DNA of 64,000 bases from Congeria kusceri (Eukaryota > Mollusca > Bivalvia > Myida > Dreissenidae). Made by a program: the position numbers and the translations under genes. Location: contig CM051032.1 in NCBI GenBank assembly GCA_027627225.1, forward strand, positions 63,118,637-63,182,636, read 5' to 3'. Of the stretch, positions 47,401 through 61,800 are shown piece by piece. Under the pieces are notes generated by a model. That model made no database searches, was not told the origin of the DNA, and saw only the letters and a program-made list of their open reading frames with translations. Each line of letters opens with the position of its first letter. Within the stretch, counting starts at the first letter, position 1.

Positions 47401-49515
47401 GTGTACAATGTTTGAAGTTGTATGACTGTTGTTCACCATTCATATTTTCTGATTTACCTTGTTTCAATCTTTTCACATTCCTTTCTTCTATATGTATATA
47501 TTTGTTGTTTTGTAATGTTTATATAGCAAGATTTTAAGTTGTAGTAACTTTTTTGTAAGTATGTACTAAATATTTTGTAAAAACCAAAGACTGTCATGTT
47601 GTTAACATTAAATATACCATCTGCACAATTTGTATACTAATATCATTTTTTTCGGCGTAGCTGTCTAAGATCATTTTTGACCTAGATTTCTTATGATAAT
47701 TATGCAGCGAGAAAATTGAATGCCAATAGAGTCGGGCAAATTTTCTAATTTTAGGGAATGCAAACTTAAAACAATCGTGTAACGTACACCAATAACTGTT
47801 GCATACTTTTCAGCATTAAAATTTACATAATTGTTTACATAAGCGGTTAAAATAAAGTTATTAACATATCTTCGACATACACTATAGAAATGAACAAAAT
47901 TATGAACAATTTTACTCATTGTATGTCATGATCAGAATGTTATATTCATTCACATAATGAAATAATTATATTGTTTAGCCTACATAATCGGCGCGCTCTA
48001 TAAATAGCAATTACAATGCTACAATTCACGGGGACGACAGTCGGTCACAACGTACAATGTTGCCTGTTGAGCTCGCAAGCACAAAATAAAAAGTGGTACA
48101 TTTCTGGTATTTTTCTGATAAATAAGCAAAAAAAATTATTAGCAAATTTGATTGAGCTTATATTTCCAATTATTTTATCATTGTTTAAAAATATCATTGT
48201 ACGCTGTAACCGACTGTCATCCTCGTGAATTCCTACAACTCCAGCAGAAAAATCTTTCTAAAAATAGTGCGTGATAAAGCTGTAATAATACACACGCATC
48301 AATTAGCGTCCGGAGAATCCTTAACCCGAGAATTTCAATAATTGGAGAATTTATAAAGTCACTGCGCATGTTAATTAATATTTGAATTGTGGTTGCGTTT
48401 AATTAAGAATTATTTATAATTGCACCTTTCTATCAGCTTCTTATTCTATCTATAAAAATGTTAAACATCTTTCTATCAGTTAAATGTGGTGAACGAAGTC
48501 TCGTAATACAGTGAAAGGTTATTCATGTTACTTTAACTTCATTTGCGCAGTTTATTCACGGTACACATATTAACAATGATTGAGTTAATCTCAATTTAAT
48601 TTTGGGGCCGATAAGTTTTCGTATGGTGTCTGAAAAATCTAGTGTCCGAGAAGTCTCCTTAGTAGGGACCGAGAAGTCACGTAACCGATCATCTTGGTCC
48701 TCTTGTATTATATTTAGGGCAAAAAAATGACATCTCAATATTAATTTCAACGCTGATTGTCTTTTTTAAAGACATTTCTTGTTTATGTGTATTGTTTCTC
48801 TGTTGTATCTGTAGCGTTATTTATAGATATTCTGGTGTAGATGTATAATGTTGTTTTGAGTACCTGAAGATTTATGTTGTTTTAAATACATGAAAATGCC
48901 TCATGTCTGAAAATTGTCTGACATATGTAGATTATGATTCTCATAGAATTGGTATACTAGTGTAAAATATCCGTAAATCGATCATTACACTATCACATGA
49001 TGTGTACAGATGATTGATTTTCTCCTATTAGTGATTTGTTCTCTTTTAATGTGAAGTGAAAGTGAAGTGTCTTCCACTGTATAATCATAGATATTTCTGG
49101 GTCTTATTGAAGATATTAATGTTAATTCAGTAGTTGCTTTAACATAAAAAATGAAATTATTACATATGATTGACATGCACTCAATACTTTTCTTTCCACG
49201 TTTTTATTAAATCAGACACAAAACAATTTAAGATCAATTAAATTTAAAAAGAATTTTATGTTGATGTATATTATGTTCCTTAAAAAAATTTAAAACTGTG
49301 TCAACTCATAAACAAAATATGTTCTTCAGTTTCTTAAATACAGCTCTCAAGTATTATTGTATATGTAATAATGGCTTTATGTTATTATTTTCCGAGTCGT
49401 GACTTTTAGTTTAATGAGACTAAAATAAATCAGAGCTTTTATGGATGTTAGCATAATATGGAATAGAACTATAATATATTTGAAATCAAAATACATGCAT
49501 GTGCAATATATGAAT
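47401..49515. other. Intergenic sequence, nothing coding recognised
   Basis: AT-rich. A block near 48,600-48,710 with GGGCCGATAAGTTTTCG, TAGTGTCCGAGAAGTC and GGTCCTCTTGTAT looks like a repeat terminus. No exon supported. Confidence 0.45.
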
Positions 49516-49519
49516 AGAA

Positions 49520-49745
49520 ATGAGGCGTGTCATGGGAAAACCGGGCCTAATGTATGTGCTTTAAGGGTTGTCCCAGAGTAGCCAGGGATGTCTGCACAGG
49601 CTAATCCAGGACGCCACTTCCCGCTTTCAGTGGATTTATGTTTAGAAGAGACTTCCTTGAAACAGTAAATACTGTAAAAGCAGAATGTGTCGTCCTGGAT
49701 TAGCCTATGCGGACTGGGTCAGCCTGTGCAGACTGCACATCTCTA
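49520..49745. repeat. Family A palindromic element (3' end altered)
   Basis: Starts GAGGCGTGTCATGGGAAAAC; internal CACAGGCTAATCCAGGACG; the 3' terminus is replaced after GACTGCAC. Confidence 0.8.
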
Positions 49746-50526
49746 ACGGCCACATGTTGTTTGCTAAAGGTGTTCAATGTGGTTATAATAAATATTATAT
49801 GAAGGGCTTGTACTAGATTTTTGCGAATAAATATGTTACAATAGAGCAATTATGTAATTATAATACTATTACACACTTATTACTTGGTAGACTTCCAGTT
49901 ATATCTATTCACAAACACTCATGTAGGTCACAGTGCTCAAAGTAGTTTATACTGTGTGAATATTCTAAATATATTACTATCACACACTTCTTACTAGGTA
50001 GACTTCCAGAAATATCTTTGCACTACTTTAATACTTGAATCTATGCGAGTACTCAATTGATTGAAAATGCGAATATTCGAATACCAATTTGGTATTCAAT
50101 GTTATCCCTAGTCTATATATACATGTCATGTCCAAATATTTATGAAAGGAAATTTTATTTTTGTAATAATAACACATTTTCAATAATGATTTTCCATAGA
50201 ACTTTGTTTGACAGAATTTAATTACTTTGAAATATTATGTCTTCCCTTTGACTGGTCTAAGTAATAATCCTGTAAACATGGTAAGATATTTTAACTCATG
50301 GCTCTACCTTACAGCTTCAAACATTCTGTTTTCCTTTCTGCTCAATTGATGTTCATGGACCAATAGGAATGGACTTAAGTTTCTTACTCCGTCATATATG
50401 TGTAAATTTGTGGTTTGTAGAAGGATGTTGTGTATACTTTTTATTCTTTGTGTCATACATAGCAAATGTGTAATCCGTGTTGTATTTTGTTGTAGTTGTA
50501 AAACTTAATTTGATTTAGATGAAAAT
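49746..50526. other. Intergenic sequence with a short duplication
   Basis: A unit with ATTACACACTTATTACTTGG and TAGACTTCCAG recurs as ATCACACACTTCTTACTAGG near 49,868 and 49,978. No gene seen. Confidence 0.45.
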
Positions 50527-50787
50527 ATGAGGCGCGTCGTGGGAAAACCAGACTTAATGCATGTGCGTAAAATGTCGTCCCGGATTAGCCTGTGCAGTCT
50601 GCACAGGCTAATGGGGGATGGCACTTTCCGCTTTTATGGTATTTTCTGTTTCAAGGAAGTCTCTTCTAACCATAAATCCACTGTAGGCGGAAAGTGCCAT
50701 CCTGGATCAGCCTGTGCAGTCCGCAGTCTGCGGGACGACACTTTAGGCACATGCATTAAGTCCGGTTTTCCCACGACGCGCCTCATA
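50527..50787. repeat. Family A palindromic element, complete
   Basis: Terminal inverted repeat ATGAGGCGCGTCGTGGGAAA / TTTCCCACGACGCGCCTCAT is perfect over 20 bases, the best preserved copy in the window. Confidence 0.9.
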
Positions 50788-51387
50788 TGTTTTTTATGTT
50801 TTGAACGCATTTTAAGTTGCAGACTGGTACCTAATTAGGGCTCATTTTTCATTTCATTTCTTTTTATGCAGTTGTAAATAGTGTGTTTTTGTTCTTTTGC
50901 ATTATCTGATTGTTTTGTTGTTTTGAGTAAGTTTTCCATTTTCAAAACGCAATACTTATTGTTACACTCCAAAAGTCTCAAATCCCGTTATGGTAAAAAT
51001 ATGTGTCAATCAAAATAGTGGTTAAATTCAATGGACTGTCGAAACAAATTGAGCAAAACACATAATTTTAAAGCAAACATTTTTCTCTATTTCATGATTA
51101 TCCATTATGTAAAGGGATGCATGTTTTATTTTCTTTACTCTTTTTATATTATATTTTCTGTAAAAGCATAATGTGCCATTTTTATATTACTTTTTCACAA
51201 ATCTATATAGTGTCATTAATGTTTTAAACATTCTTATGCTAAAATAAATTGTCAAGCGTCACAACTGTTCGGTTATTTTCATATTACAGTTATTATGTAA
51301 AACATCATTTTCTATAGTTGGGAGTAGGAAACATAATGTTACTATTCTTTCATTGAACAGAATATCTTGTAAATTGTAAGACAAAAA
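50788..51387. other. Intergenic sequence, nothing recognised
   Basis: AT-rich; no feature supported. Confidence 0.4.
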
Positions 51388-51655
51388 TGTGGCCTGTCCT
51401 GGGAAAACCTGGGCTAAATGCATGTGCATAAAGTGTCGTCCCGTATTAGCCTGTTCATCTGCATTCTGCACACGCTAATCTGGGACAACACTTTCCACTG
51501 ACAGTGATTTTATGTTTATAAGAGACTTGAAACAGAAAATACCATAAAAGTGGAAAGTGTCGTCCCGGATTAGCCTCTGCAGACTGCAGAGGCTAATCCG
51601 GGACATCCCTTTACGCACATGCATTTAGCGCGGGTTTCCCACTACACGCCTCAAA
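51388..51655. repeat. Family A palindromic element
   Basis: Starts TGTGGCCTGTCCTGGGAAAA and ends CCCACTACACGCCTCAAA, with a strong internal palindrome GATTAGCCTCTGCAGACTGC / GCAGAGGCTAATC at 51,566-51,600. Confidence 0.85.
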
Positions 51656-52427
51656 TGTATTAAACCCAACTGCAGGTGTAATTGGAGCATTAAAATATTT
51701 CGCTTTCACGAATACTAATGCAAGCCCACCCACGTTAATACTGATTAAAAAGCAGGACATTGGTGAAATAGGAACGTTGATTGTTATTGTTTACAATCGG
51801 GATATTTCGTACATGCGCACTGACTGGTTGGCAAAAGCGCTGGTTACAGATACGGAAAACATGCATACAGACATGTGTCAAAAACTGTGAACCCTCCCCC
51901 CTGACACACCCGTACAATATTGGTGATCTGTTCAACATGTTTATAATATGGTTCAAGTGATGAGAATTTCTAAGCATAAACATATGCAAGTTTGCAGTGC
52001 GATGCGTTCAGTGTATTTTGTGCAATGGTATCCACATACGTTTTTGGAAAGTGTTCTAGTAGAGAAGATTCAAATATGAGTAATACAAACATTAACGAAG
52101 TACAGGTTTTTACTGAGGATTTAGGAAGTCAAATATAAACTGAAGAAATTATTTTGATTATAAATGCCAGACAAAAACAAACTACCAGGATAATGTCTAC
52201 ATTCTGTAAAGCCTAACAAAATAGAAAAATCTACATAAACAAATAGTCAATAAATTGCAAACAAACATAACTTCATAAAAGCTAGTATTCAACTAATGCC
52301 TTGCAAAAACATTTTAATAAGTCATGATTAAAAATTCAATAAAAGGGGCTAAGGAACTACTGTTCTGAGCAAGTTTCATGAAAATGTGGCATCTAGAGTG
52401 TTCACAAGCTTTTTTTTCGATTTTGAG
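51656..52427. other. Intergenic sequence, nothing recognised
   Basis: AT-rich, with no coding support. Confidence 0.4.
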
Positions 52428-53935
52428 CTCACCTGAATTATTATTCAGTGAACACTCTAAAGGTCACTTTTTTTTAACCAATATTCTTGACACTTGCTCA
52501 GAACATTTGTTTCAATGATATCTCGGACGAGTTCGAAACTAGCTCATGTCGGGTCAAAAACTAGGGTCACCAGGACATATTGAAAAAAGCTTGTAAATAC
52601 TCTAGATGCCACATTTATAGCCCAATCATCATGAAACTTGCTCAGAACATTTGTCCAAATGATATCTGGGACACGTTTGAAACCAGGTGACATGGGGTCA
52701 TAGGTCAACAGGCCAAATGGAAAACAAGAGGGCCATGAGAGCCCTAGGATGCTGACCTGAGACCTTGTAACCCAATTGGAATTTGCATACCAGAGGCATG
52801 GCTTATTTTTATCCCAGGGGCATAAGTTGAACAACCTTGAACAAACCTTGTATTATTGAAACAAATGTTCTGAGCGAGTTTAAATAAGATTGGGTAAACA
52901 ATATTACTTCAAGAGTGTTCATAGGCGTTTTATTCAATTTGACCTAGTGACCTAGTTTTTGACTCCACATGAGCCAGTTTTGAACTCGTCCTAGATATCA
53001 TTAGAACAAATGTTCTGGGCAAGTTTCGTGAAGAGTGGGCAATAAATGTGGCCTCTATAGTGTTCACAAGCTTTTGAAAGTTTTCAATATAGCCATATAC
53101 GGAAAACTGCCCCGCCCTCTGGCGGCCATGTTTTTCAATGGAGCGGAACCATTTAGGAACTTGGCTGATATATCATAAGAACAAATGTTCTGAGCAAGTT
53201 TCATATTGATTAGGCAAAAAATGTGAATCCTCGAGTGTTCACACGCTTTTTCTTTAGCCATATAAGAAAAACTGCCCCGCCCCCTGGCGGCCATGTTTTT
53301 CAATGGAGCGGAACCATTTAGGAACTTGGCTGAGATATCATAAGAACAAATGTTCTGAGCAAGTTTCATATTGATTAGGCAAAAAATGTGAATCCTAGAG
53401 TGTTCACACGCTTTTTCTTTAGCCATATAAGGAAAACTGCCCCGCCCCCTGGCGGCCATGTTTTTCAGTGGAGCGAAACCATTTTAAAACTCGGCCGAGA
53501 TATCCTAAAAACAAATGTTCAGAGCAAGTTACATGTTAATTAGGCAAAACATGTGACTTCTAGAGTGTTCACAAGCCTTTTCTATAGCCATATAAGGAAA
53601 ACTGCCCCGCCCCCTGGCGGCCATATTTTTCAACAGAAAGGAACCATTTTTGAACTCGGCCAAGATATCATAAGAACAAATGTTCTGCAAAAGTTGCACG
53701 CTGATTGGGCAAAAAATGTGACTTCTAGCGTGTTCACAAGCTGTTTCTTCAATCTGACCTAGTGACCTAGTTTTTTGACCCCACATAACCCAGTTTCGAG
53801 CTGGTCCGAGATATTGCAACAAATGTTCTGAGCAAGTTTCAAGAAGATTGGTTCGCAAGGTAAATGTTGACGACGAACGATTCACAACGGACGACGGGTA
53901 GAGGCGATCACAAAAGCTCACCATGAGCACGTTGT
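52428..53935 (-). repeat. Family B copies, reverse orientation, one interrupting another
   Basis: Read on the minus strand, the head (AGCTCACCATGAGC variant at 53,915) leads into four units of about 150 bp with GGAAAACTGCCCCGCCCCCT and AACAAATGTTCTGAGCAAGT. A second reversed tail (ACAAGAGGGCCATGAGAGCC at 52,724) marks another fragment inside. The minus-strand open frames of 131-133 codons here are produced by these repeats. Confidence 0.8.
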
Positions 53936-54424
53936 TACAAAATAACTTAACACCCTCAAAAAATAGTATTCTACAAACGCCTTACAAAATAAGGCTGACA
54001 AACTTGTGTAAGTATTTAATAAATGTCAAATGAAATATGCTAGTATTCAATTAATGCTTTACAAAATAACTTGATTTATTAAAATTGTTTGCATTGAATA
54101 AATGCCGTATAAAATTAGGTAGATGTACACTTTTAAAATTGTTCGCATTGAACAAATGCCGTACAAAATTAGGTACATGCACTTGAGTTAGTATTCAAAT
54201 TATTTAATAAATTTCCAATAAAATAATGTTAGTATTTAATAAATGCTTTATAAAATAACTTATTAATAAACGCTTTACAAAATTAGGTAGATACACTTGA
54301 GTTAGTATTCAAAAAATGCCAAAAAATACCAAACGGTACATCAACTTTGGAAGTAAATGCCTAACAACATGGTTTCATAATAAACAAGTCACTGTGTTCG
54401 ATAAACACACATGCCCCGGTTAGT
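53936..54424. other. Intergenic sequence with degenerate short repeats
   Basis: Diverged units around GTATTCAA.TAATGC.TTACAAAATAA (53,966, 54,046, 54,226, 54,306), probably an old tandem array. Confidence 0.5.
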
Positions 54425-54665
54425 GCTGGACAGCCCATTTGAATTATTCTAGCCCATTTGAATTATTCTAAGTCCAAATTAGGTCAAGATCAAGGTCAAA
54501 GTGAGGTTGGTTGATATGGGTGGATAGGGAATGGTCATAAGCAACAACTGTGTCTGTATCCAAGTGTTGTAGTAAGCGGTGTTGGTGCTAGAAGAAAAGG
54601 TAAAATCTACTTAACCTTGTCACGAAAGGACGGACAGAAGGACGGATGGACAATCACTATATGAC
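54425..54665 (-). repeat. Family C interspersed repeat, reverse orientation
   Basis: Contains AGGTCAAGATCAAGGTCAAA, CCAAGTGTTGTAGTAAGCGG and GTTAACCTTGTCACG-like head sequence; truncated relative to 42,620. Confidence 0.75.
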
Positions 54666-54951
54666 GTCTTTCCGGTTAGTGACTCCGCAATGATTAATTA
54701 ACACCGTATGTCAATGCAAACTACATAATTTCCTTCAGCTTTTCACGAGACATATTGCATTTTACTGACGGTGTAATAAAAAAACATGATTATTACTGGA
54801 AAACATACATTATGTTCCAGGAAAATACATAAACGATAAAAACAAGTATGCACAAATCATATAACAAGCAGCGAAACAATATTTCAATAATCGTACCCCA
54901 CATGCAGCATTATGTAAACAGATACAACGAACTTTTAATACTATACAAACA

Positions 54952-55612
54952 AGAGCTGTTTGTAAAACACGTATGCCCCTCTTGATTAAAAGCAATCTTG
55001 AGAATATCAAGTTTGGTGAAAATCAGAGGAAAACTGTTGGACTTAAACTGCTAAAAAGCCAATTTTAGATAAATCAAGGCCCACAACTCTGTAGTACCTG
55101 GGGCGATTTGGTTGCTCATCAAACTTAGTTAAGATATTATTCCCTCAAACATTTTCATCAAGTTTGTTGAAGATCGGATGAAAACTTTTGTACATGTGAA
55201 CGGAAATGACTAAAAGGCTAATTTTTTATAATTCAAGGGCCATAACTTAACAGTTCCTGCGGCAATTTGGTTGATTATCGAACCTGACCGAGATATTATA
55301 ACCACACAGATTTAAATAATGTTTGGTGAGGTGAAGATCGGATAAAAAACGGTTGGCCTTTCAGAGCTGAAAAGGCCAATTAAGATCATTCAAGGCAATT
55401 AGTCCACAGTTCCTGGGGAGATTTGGCTGATTATCGAACATGGCCGAGATATTATGCCCACAAACATTTTCATGAAGTTTGATGAAGATCGGGTGAAAAC
55501 TGTTTGACTTAACGAGCGGAAACGAAAGTGGTCTAACGACCGACAGACCGACCGACAGACCGACCGACATTATCAAACTAAAATACCCCCACCATCTTCA
55601 ATGGGGGCATAC
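54952..55612 (-). repeat. Family D-related repeat, reverse orientation
   Basis: Begins ACAAGAGCTGTTTGTAAAAC and ends ACCGACCGACATTATC...CATCTTCAATGGGGGCAT; units contain AAGATCGG.TGAAAAC and GAGATATTAT. The GACCGACCGACAGACCGACC tract is the reversed head. Confidence 0.75.
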
Positions 55613-55745
55613 CAATATCTGAATATAGTTTCAGACAAAAATATGAACTGACAATCTTACAGAGTGTATGCGCAGTAATGTAATAAACACATATCAATAC
55701 TTCACTTCCAATGATGACCTCATTGTTAATTAACAAACATGAACA

Positions 55746-55817
55746 CTAAAGGTTATAATAAACTTCTGTCGATTCGATGTATTCGGCTATCGCTTTATGC
55801 ACAAGTTCAAATTGGTC
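55746..55817 (-). CDS. RPTP-2 last exon (X'): C-terminal tail
   Basis: Minus strand: acceptor TTTTTCAG, then DQFELVHKAIAEYIESTEVY followed by YNL and TAG; 23 codons plus stop, phase 0. It matches RPTP-1 exon X ([20 protein letters not shown]) and also ends in a pYxN-type motif (YYNL). Confidence 0.9.
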   Translation of the reverse strand, partial: DQFELVHKAIAEYIESTEVYYNL

Positions 55818-58800
55818 CTGAAAAACAAATTATATCATATTTAATCACATTACCACACATGTATTTTACTAGACAATTATGTCCAAATGTACAACATAAT
55901 GTGCCACAACTGCTGTATTAAATTTCTAAAAATGTATGTGTATATTTGCATTATTAGAACATTAGCAGTTTGACGGAAGTGTTAAATAGCATGAAAGTAC
56001 ATCTGTATAAAAGGGACTCGGAAGTAAACGCAGGCCATAAAGTACCACGTAAGTCAAGCGACACAATGCCTTTACCACATGAAGGAACACAATGCCTTTA
56101 CAACATGAAGGAACACATTGTGTTTACAACATGAAGGAACACAATGCCTTTACCACATGAAGGAACACAATGCCTTTACCACATGAAGGAACACAATGCC
56201 TTTACCACATGAAGGAACACAATGCCTTTACCACATGAAGGAACACAATGCCTTTACCACATGAAGGAACACAATGCCTTTACCACATGAAGGAACACAA
56301 TGCCTTTACCACATGAAGGAACACATTGTGTTTACAACATGAAGGAACACAATGCCTTTACCACATGAAGGAACACAATGCCTTTACCACATGAGTTACA
56401 TGATACACCATACTAATGCATAGGACACATACTAAGTGACTAAATCTGTGGTAACCTCCTCAAATGGTCAATGTAGTACCACTATAAGAGGGAGATTAAC
56501 CAAGATGTAAAGATGTACAAACTTGATATGTGGTAAATAATTAACTAATCTGTACAATAATTAACTAATCGATACATTATTCGACAATATTATAAAATGA
56601 ACTATTCCGTTATATGACAATTAAATTTGTTAAATTAATAAGAGAGGCTAACCACAGCATACGTGCAATGTTTGCAGGCACGACAACATGAAATAAAATC
56701 GATTATGAACTAAAATATAGTACTCGTGTTAAGATAAGTTCCAAGATATATTGCCAAATACGATTAGCGTATCGTTGTACAGTTTAGATAAAATCAATAG
56801 TACTGGGTGTAACATTGTCAAGGAAATCATGGAAGCCATGACATACATACAAGACATTCTGATGACGAATCGTTAGAAGATACGACTATTTACATTTCTT
56901 GTTAGACTGAAAATCATCGATTCTTACTATGGAAAGAATCGACATTACTCGTTAGATGAAAACTCACGGACAAATATAGTACGATACGAAAGCAATTACA
57001 ACGCAGATGGTGTTCCTCTAAATTCCCCACCCTCCTTTCTAAGTTTCTTAGCCATTGGAGAAAGAAAGAAAATTTGAAATAGAAATACGTACCAAGGAAT
57101 TAATCAATCCAGGAAGTCCCGCTCTCATCTGATGGATTGTCTTGTTAACGTTCACTTTCTTTTCTGCAATCACTCTCTCCAGAACTGCACTCGTCACACA
57201 AAACAGCCCAGTACGTTTTACTCCATTCCTTGTAAATACACATTGACATTTTTTATCACGAGTTGCAAAACCTTTCAGAATGGGCATTTATATAATAATT
57301 TATTATAAAACTATCTGCAAAAGTAGGTGGGGCTTTCCAAAAGTTCGTGGACAAGTGCCATAAAATCAAAACCCACCAAATGTAAAATCACGCGCAGCAT
57401 AAAAACGACGATGAAACAACGCATTAAATATTTGAACTAAATTATACTATGATATACCTCAAGTAAAAAAGATCTAGTAGGTAAAATCAAAATTCATACC
57501 CTTAGACATTAGCATAAACATTTTAATTCATGAATAACCAGTATAGCATTGTCTTTCTACAAAATACTCATACAATACAATATCAATAATGGTTTTTAAA
57601 GGTGTGAAAAGAATTCAATTCCAGCACAGCACAAATCGTCCGATTGTTTGACAACTTAAATAACTAAACAAACGTCACTAAAAGTGCTTTTCTGTACCAT
57701 ATCTCAATCAATGGTTTATATTACTTGAACTAAATGTGTAAGATATTTTTCAAAAACTATTATGTATAAGTAAGCTCATATGTTCTCTCATGAAAGACCA
57801 GCCATAGATACTAGACGGTATTATTTCCTTAAGGTAGATTCAAGGATGTTAGAAAAATCTTTAAAAATCGAAATAACACATCTGACAAAGAAATATATTT
57901 GAAACATTGTGTCTTTAAAAAAAAAATCATCAACTGAAATTGATAAAAAGCGTTGTTAACGCCTTTCATCGGTATTTTTTTGGGGAAAAAACGTGATTAC
58001 TTACATAGCGTTAAAAATGCATTGTTTTTATTACGAGTCAGAATGGCCGAGTAGTTAGCGCGAAAGACTTTTGATCAGGGCAGTCGTAGGTTCAAGTCTC
58101 AGCGAAGGCAATCGTTTAATTATATATTTTTTCTTTATATACTATTCGTTATTTATTAGTGCAATTGCGTTAGTTTACGCCGTTAAGACATGAAATGACT
58201 TTTTCAAAAATACGAAAATCTGTTAACGAGTCCCTTGAATATAACATAACATTTAATTATCAGTGGGTATAGTGTTTCTATGGCAACGTGCATTTTGGTG
58301 AGATCAATAAGTTGGTCCTGCCATACCCGTTCGATTTAAAATATTATCAGAACTACTCGTTCGAATCCTTCTAAAGGCACCAATACACTCGATACTGATT
58401 ATGACTTCACGAGTCCATACCCTTTGATTAGTTCAACTGCGCTCACATTTGTAACTAGCATCAAATAAATAATACATTCATTACAAGAATCAACATAACT
58501 TATTAAGAGATCGGATTACATACATTTTGCTATTAACTATGATGGTTTCGGTGTCCGAATCACGAGGAGAATTCATCACTTGGCTAATGAATGACATTAA
58601 AGGCCGTGTGGACTCTGCCACCTTCATTCGTTGCAGCCAGCCCTTGAAGTGGAACAGTCGAATCTGAATCTTCCTCTCTTCCATCTAAATAAATGATCAA
58701 CATTCAAAACAGTGTTCAACGATAATACGACTCACTTCTTCACCACTTTGTACGTAATGCATGATGAATTAAACTATAGTTTTCATTCACTTTCTACTTT

Positions 58801-61800
58801 ACGTGAAACACAGAAGTAACTTGTTATCGTATTGTATTACAACAGTAGTTAAGTATCCAAAAAATGAAAATCACAAGTTCATACACAGAAGTCAGAGTGT
58901 ATGTTTTAACGCATATCGCTGGAACAAAATATTCGCAAAATTATTCATGAATTAACGTATACATATGCACAACTACAGACCGCATCATTACTCATTCATG
59001 TGCGTTATATTGATGTATCTAGGTATATTCATGTATTGCATACTTTTGATAATAATTAAACAACAACATTACTTTCTTACCAGAGATTTGTACATTAGCA
59101 GCATATTCATGACTGAGAAATCTGCATCTGATTGTTCACAGTCCAGCACCTTAACATGGAAGGGACCGTATGACATGTCAGACGGAGGCAAAATGCTTTT
59201 CTGTAATAAAACACACACACAATATTTTGTTATATTATTTAATAAATGCTTTTTAATCTAGATTCACTTTTATTATTACTTTTTTTCCATTTGATAACTT
59301 TGGAAAGAATACGTAGTCAATTTCTCTTTGCAATATGTTTCGGAGTGGTCTAACTAGATGCATTTATGGTTTTAATTTTTTATCATCGTATAATCCATAA
59401 TTTAAAAAAGCACACTATGTTCTTGAAGAAGAATAAACAATATAATGTTATTTGTTTTAATAAAACGATTAGTTTATCACCTGCCCAATTGGAAATTTGA
59501 TCTCAAAATTATTAAACATAGTACAGGATTACGTGTACACATTTATGCCCTAAGAATTGTAATGTAGTAGTCTTAAACTCTTACACCCTAAGAAAACAGT
59601 TCAAAAGAATCGCGATCCAACGCAATTCGTTTCGAATAATTCTTTATGACATCCATTTCATTGTTACAAACAACTTCCATATACTGCCTTGACCATATCA
59701 TTGTCCGAAGATAAAAACAACAATCTTGTCTGGTTCTACACATTTATTTCATACTGGAAAATGTGAGGATTTACGTTGCTTGGTCTCCATGTATTGTTAA
59801 TATCAACCAGCAACAGTTTCTTTAATAATATTTGATATATTTTAAAATCCTGTCAACTCACATCATCTGAACTGTCCATGATTACAATTTTATGTACGTG
59901 ATTGTCGTATACACGTCTCCAGAAGCCAGTGAACGTATGTGGGCGTGACAAGTGGGTTGTCAGAAAGCGAGTCTTTTTGTTGTAAGTCTGCAATGGAAGA
60001 CATTTCATTCTGTAAGGAAAACGCCATTCAATATTGCGGTTAAAATTTTTCTCACTCGTTTTCACATATAGTATCGATTAGAGCGGAAAAGGCGATCATC
60101 GAACCTTTTTGGCAATGGTATATATAATCGAATGACGCAAACGTTCAATATACCTCTGATTATTTACTTTAATTTAATTACAATTGCCTACCAATCAACA
60201 CTCCATAACAACTATATGAAAGATTCTGCAAAGTAACAAATAAAATATTAGACTTCACGTGTAAGTCCAGTTTTAATGATGATGTTTTTACAACATACGC
60301 TAATAAAACGGCATTTATGTTGTCGTCCTCTTTCATTTTGCTCATTTCTGGGGGTATGGCTGATGAGTAATTGTTCTCATAAATACTGTCATCTGGTTCG
60401 TTATTACTGGCACTGACATCTCCCAAAGCTCCTGGTGCCAATTCGTTTATGACCTAAAAGTTACATTAACTGAATTTATGTTTTTGTTTATACATAATTT
60501 AATTAAATCAGAACTAGGTAAAGCAAACATAATATTTGTCTATGTCATTGTCATTTACACTTTAGTGACAGAAAATACTTCGATCTGCCATTGATGACTT
60601 GAAAATATCTGCGCTCTATGTTATGTTACTTCTAGTTTCTGCATTATGTAGCTTGTACCTCTCTACTGGAGAAGAATTAGTATAAGCACTGCTGACGCTT
60701 GTTTTCAAATTCAGTTTGTATAATGTTTATTGCCCTTTATATAATGAAATGTCATAATATGTTTGATTGCCCAAATAAATATGTTTAAACTAACTGAATT
60801 AAAATGCAATAATTTAATTATCACAATGTATTAGTAAATACTAGTACTAGATTCTTGTTTATACTCACCATTTGTTTTATGTTCGGGTTTACTCATTTGA
60901 GCCTATATATAAGCTTTGCATAATTATGATTTGTGTTGTTTTATTGTTCTTGTATTGTAAACAGCAATGAATTAGCAATTTCGGACTTGCCGAAACTGAC
61001 ACAAACTGATGCAGCTTAAATTATCGTTTATATACATTCTGAGGTAATTGTATACATTAATCATTATCATTAGATTGGTAATTAACTTGTATTTTTCTAA
61101 CATATAATTTTACCTGATACTGGATTTTCAGCTTTTCCTTGTCGTTCTCCAGCAGTGACAGGTAATACCGACCAAAATCGGAAGCCGCAACGTCAGCCTC
61201 ATTCACCGCCAACGCCTCGAGGACAGCGTGGTGCAGAAACTCGTACTGGGCCTGAGTACCAGACCGAACGTAACAAAAAGTCAATGAATAATTGTGTTTT
61301 GACCAAATGATGCAATATGGCTCAAAAATGAAAATAGTAAACACGAATCAAATGTTACTAGAAGACTTAGTGCTTCAAGGCAAGAATAAACAAATCATTA
61401 TAAAATAACACTTTTATGCAGAAATGAACTTCCTCAAAATTTAAAATTAAGTGAAGTTAAATATTTTTATTTATGCTCGACTGTGTCGAAATCCAGAGGC
61501 TTATTGAGACATGTTCGAGTCCGTTTCCTGGGTAGAACCAGTACTTGATGCATTTTGAGAATAATCATTCAAACGCACTCCTATAAGGGATCGTACCCAA
61601 GACATCCTCATCGCATGACGGACACCATATCCATCACACCATTGTCAAAATTTTGAAAATAATTTTGTAAAATGTGTTAATAACTTTATGCAAAGATTAC
61701 CAGATAAACAGTTAACACAAATATGTAGACGTTTATTTTTTTTCTACAAAATGCATGTTCAATATATGAACTTACCTCGGTGTTTACAAAGTTTGGTACT

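Noticed and set aside
53064..53930. Two minus-strand open frames of about 130 codons with repeated blocks
   Set aside because: They fall entirely within reversed family B repeat units; the blocks repeat because the DNA repeats.
58036..58110. Functional tRNA gene
   Set aside because: A-box and B-box-like sequences are present, but the acceptor and T stems do not form, so it is listed only as a tRNA-like fragment.
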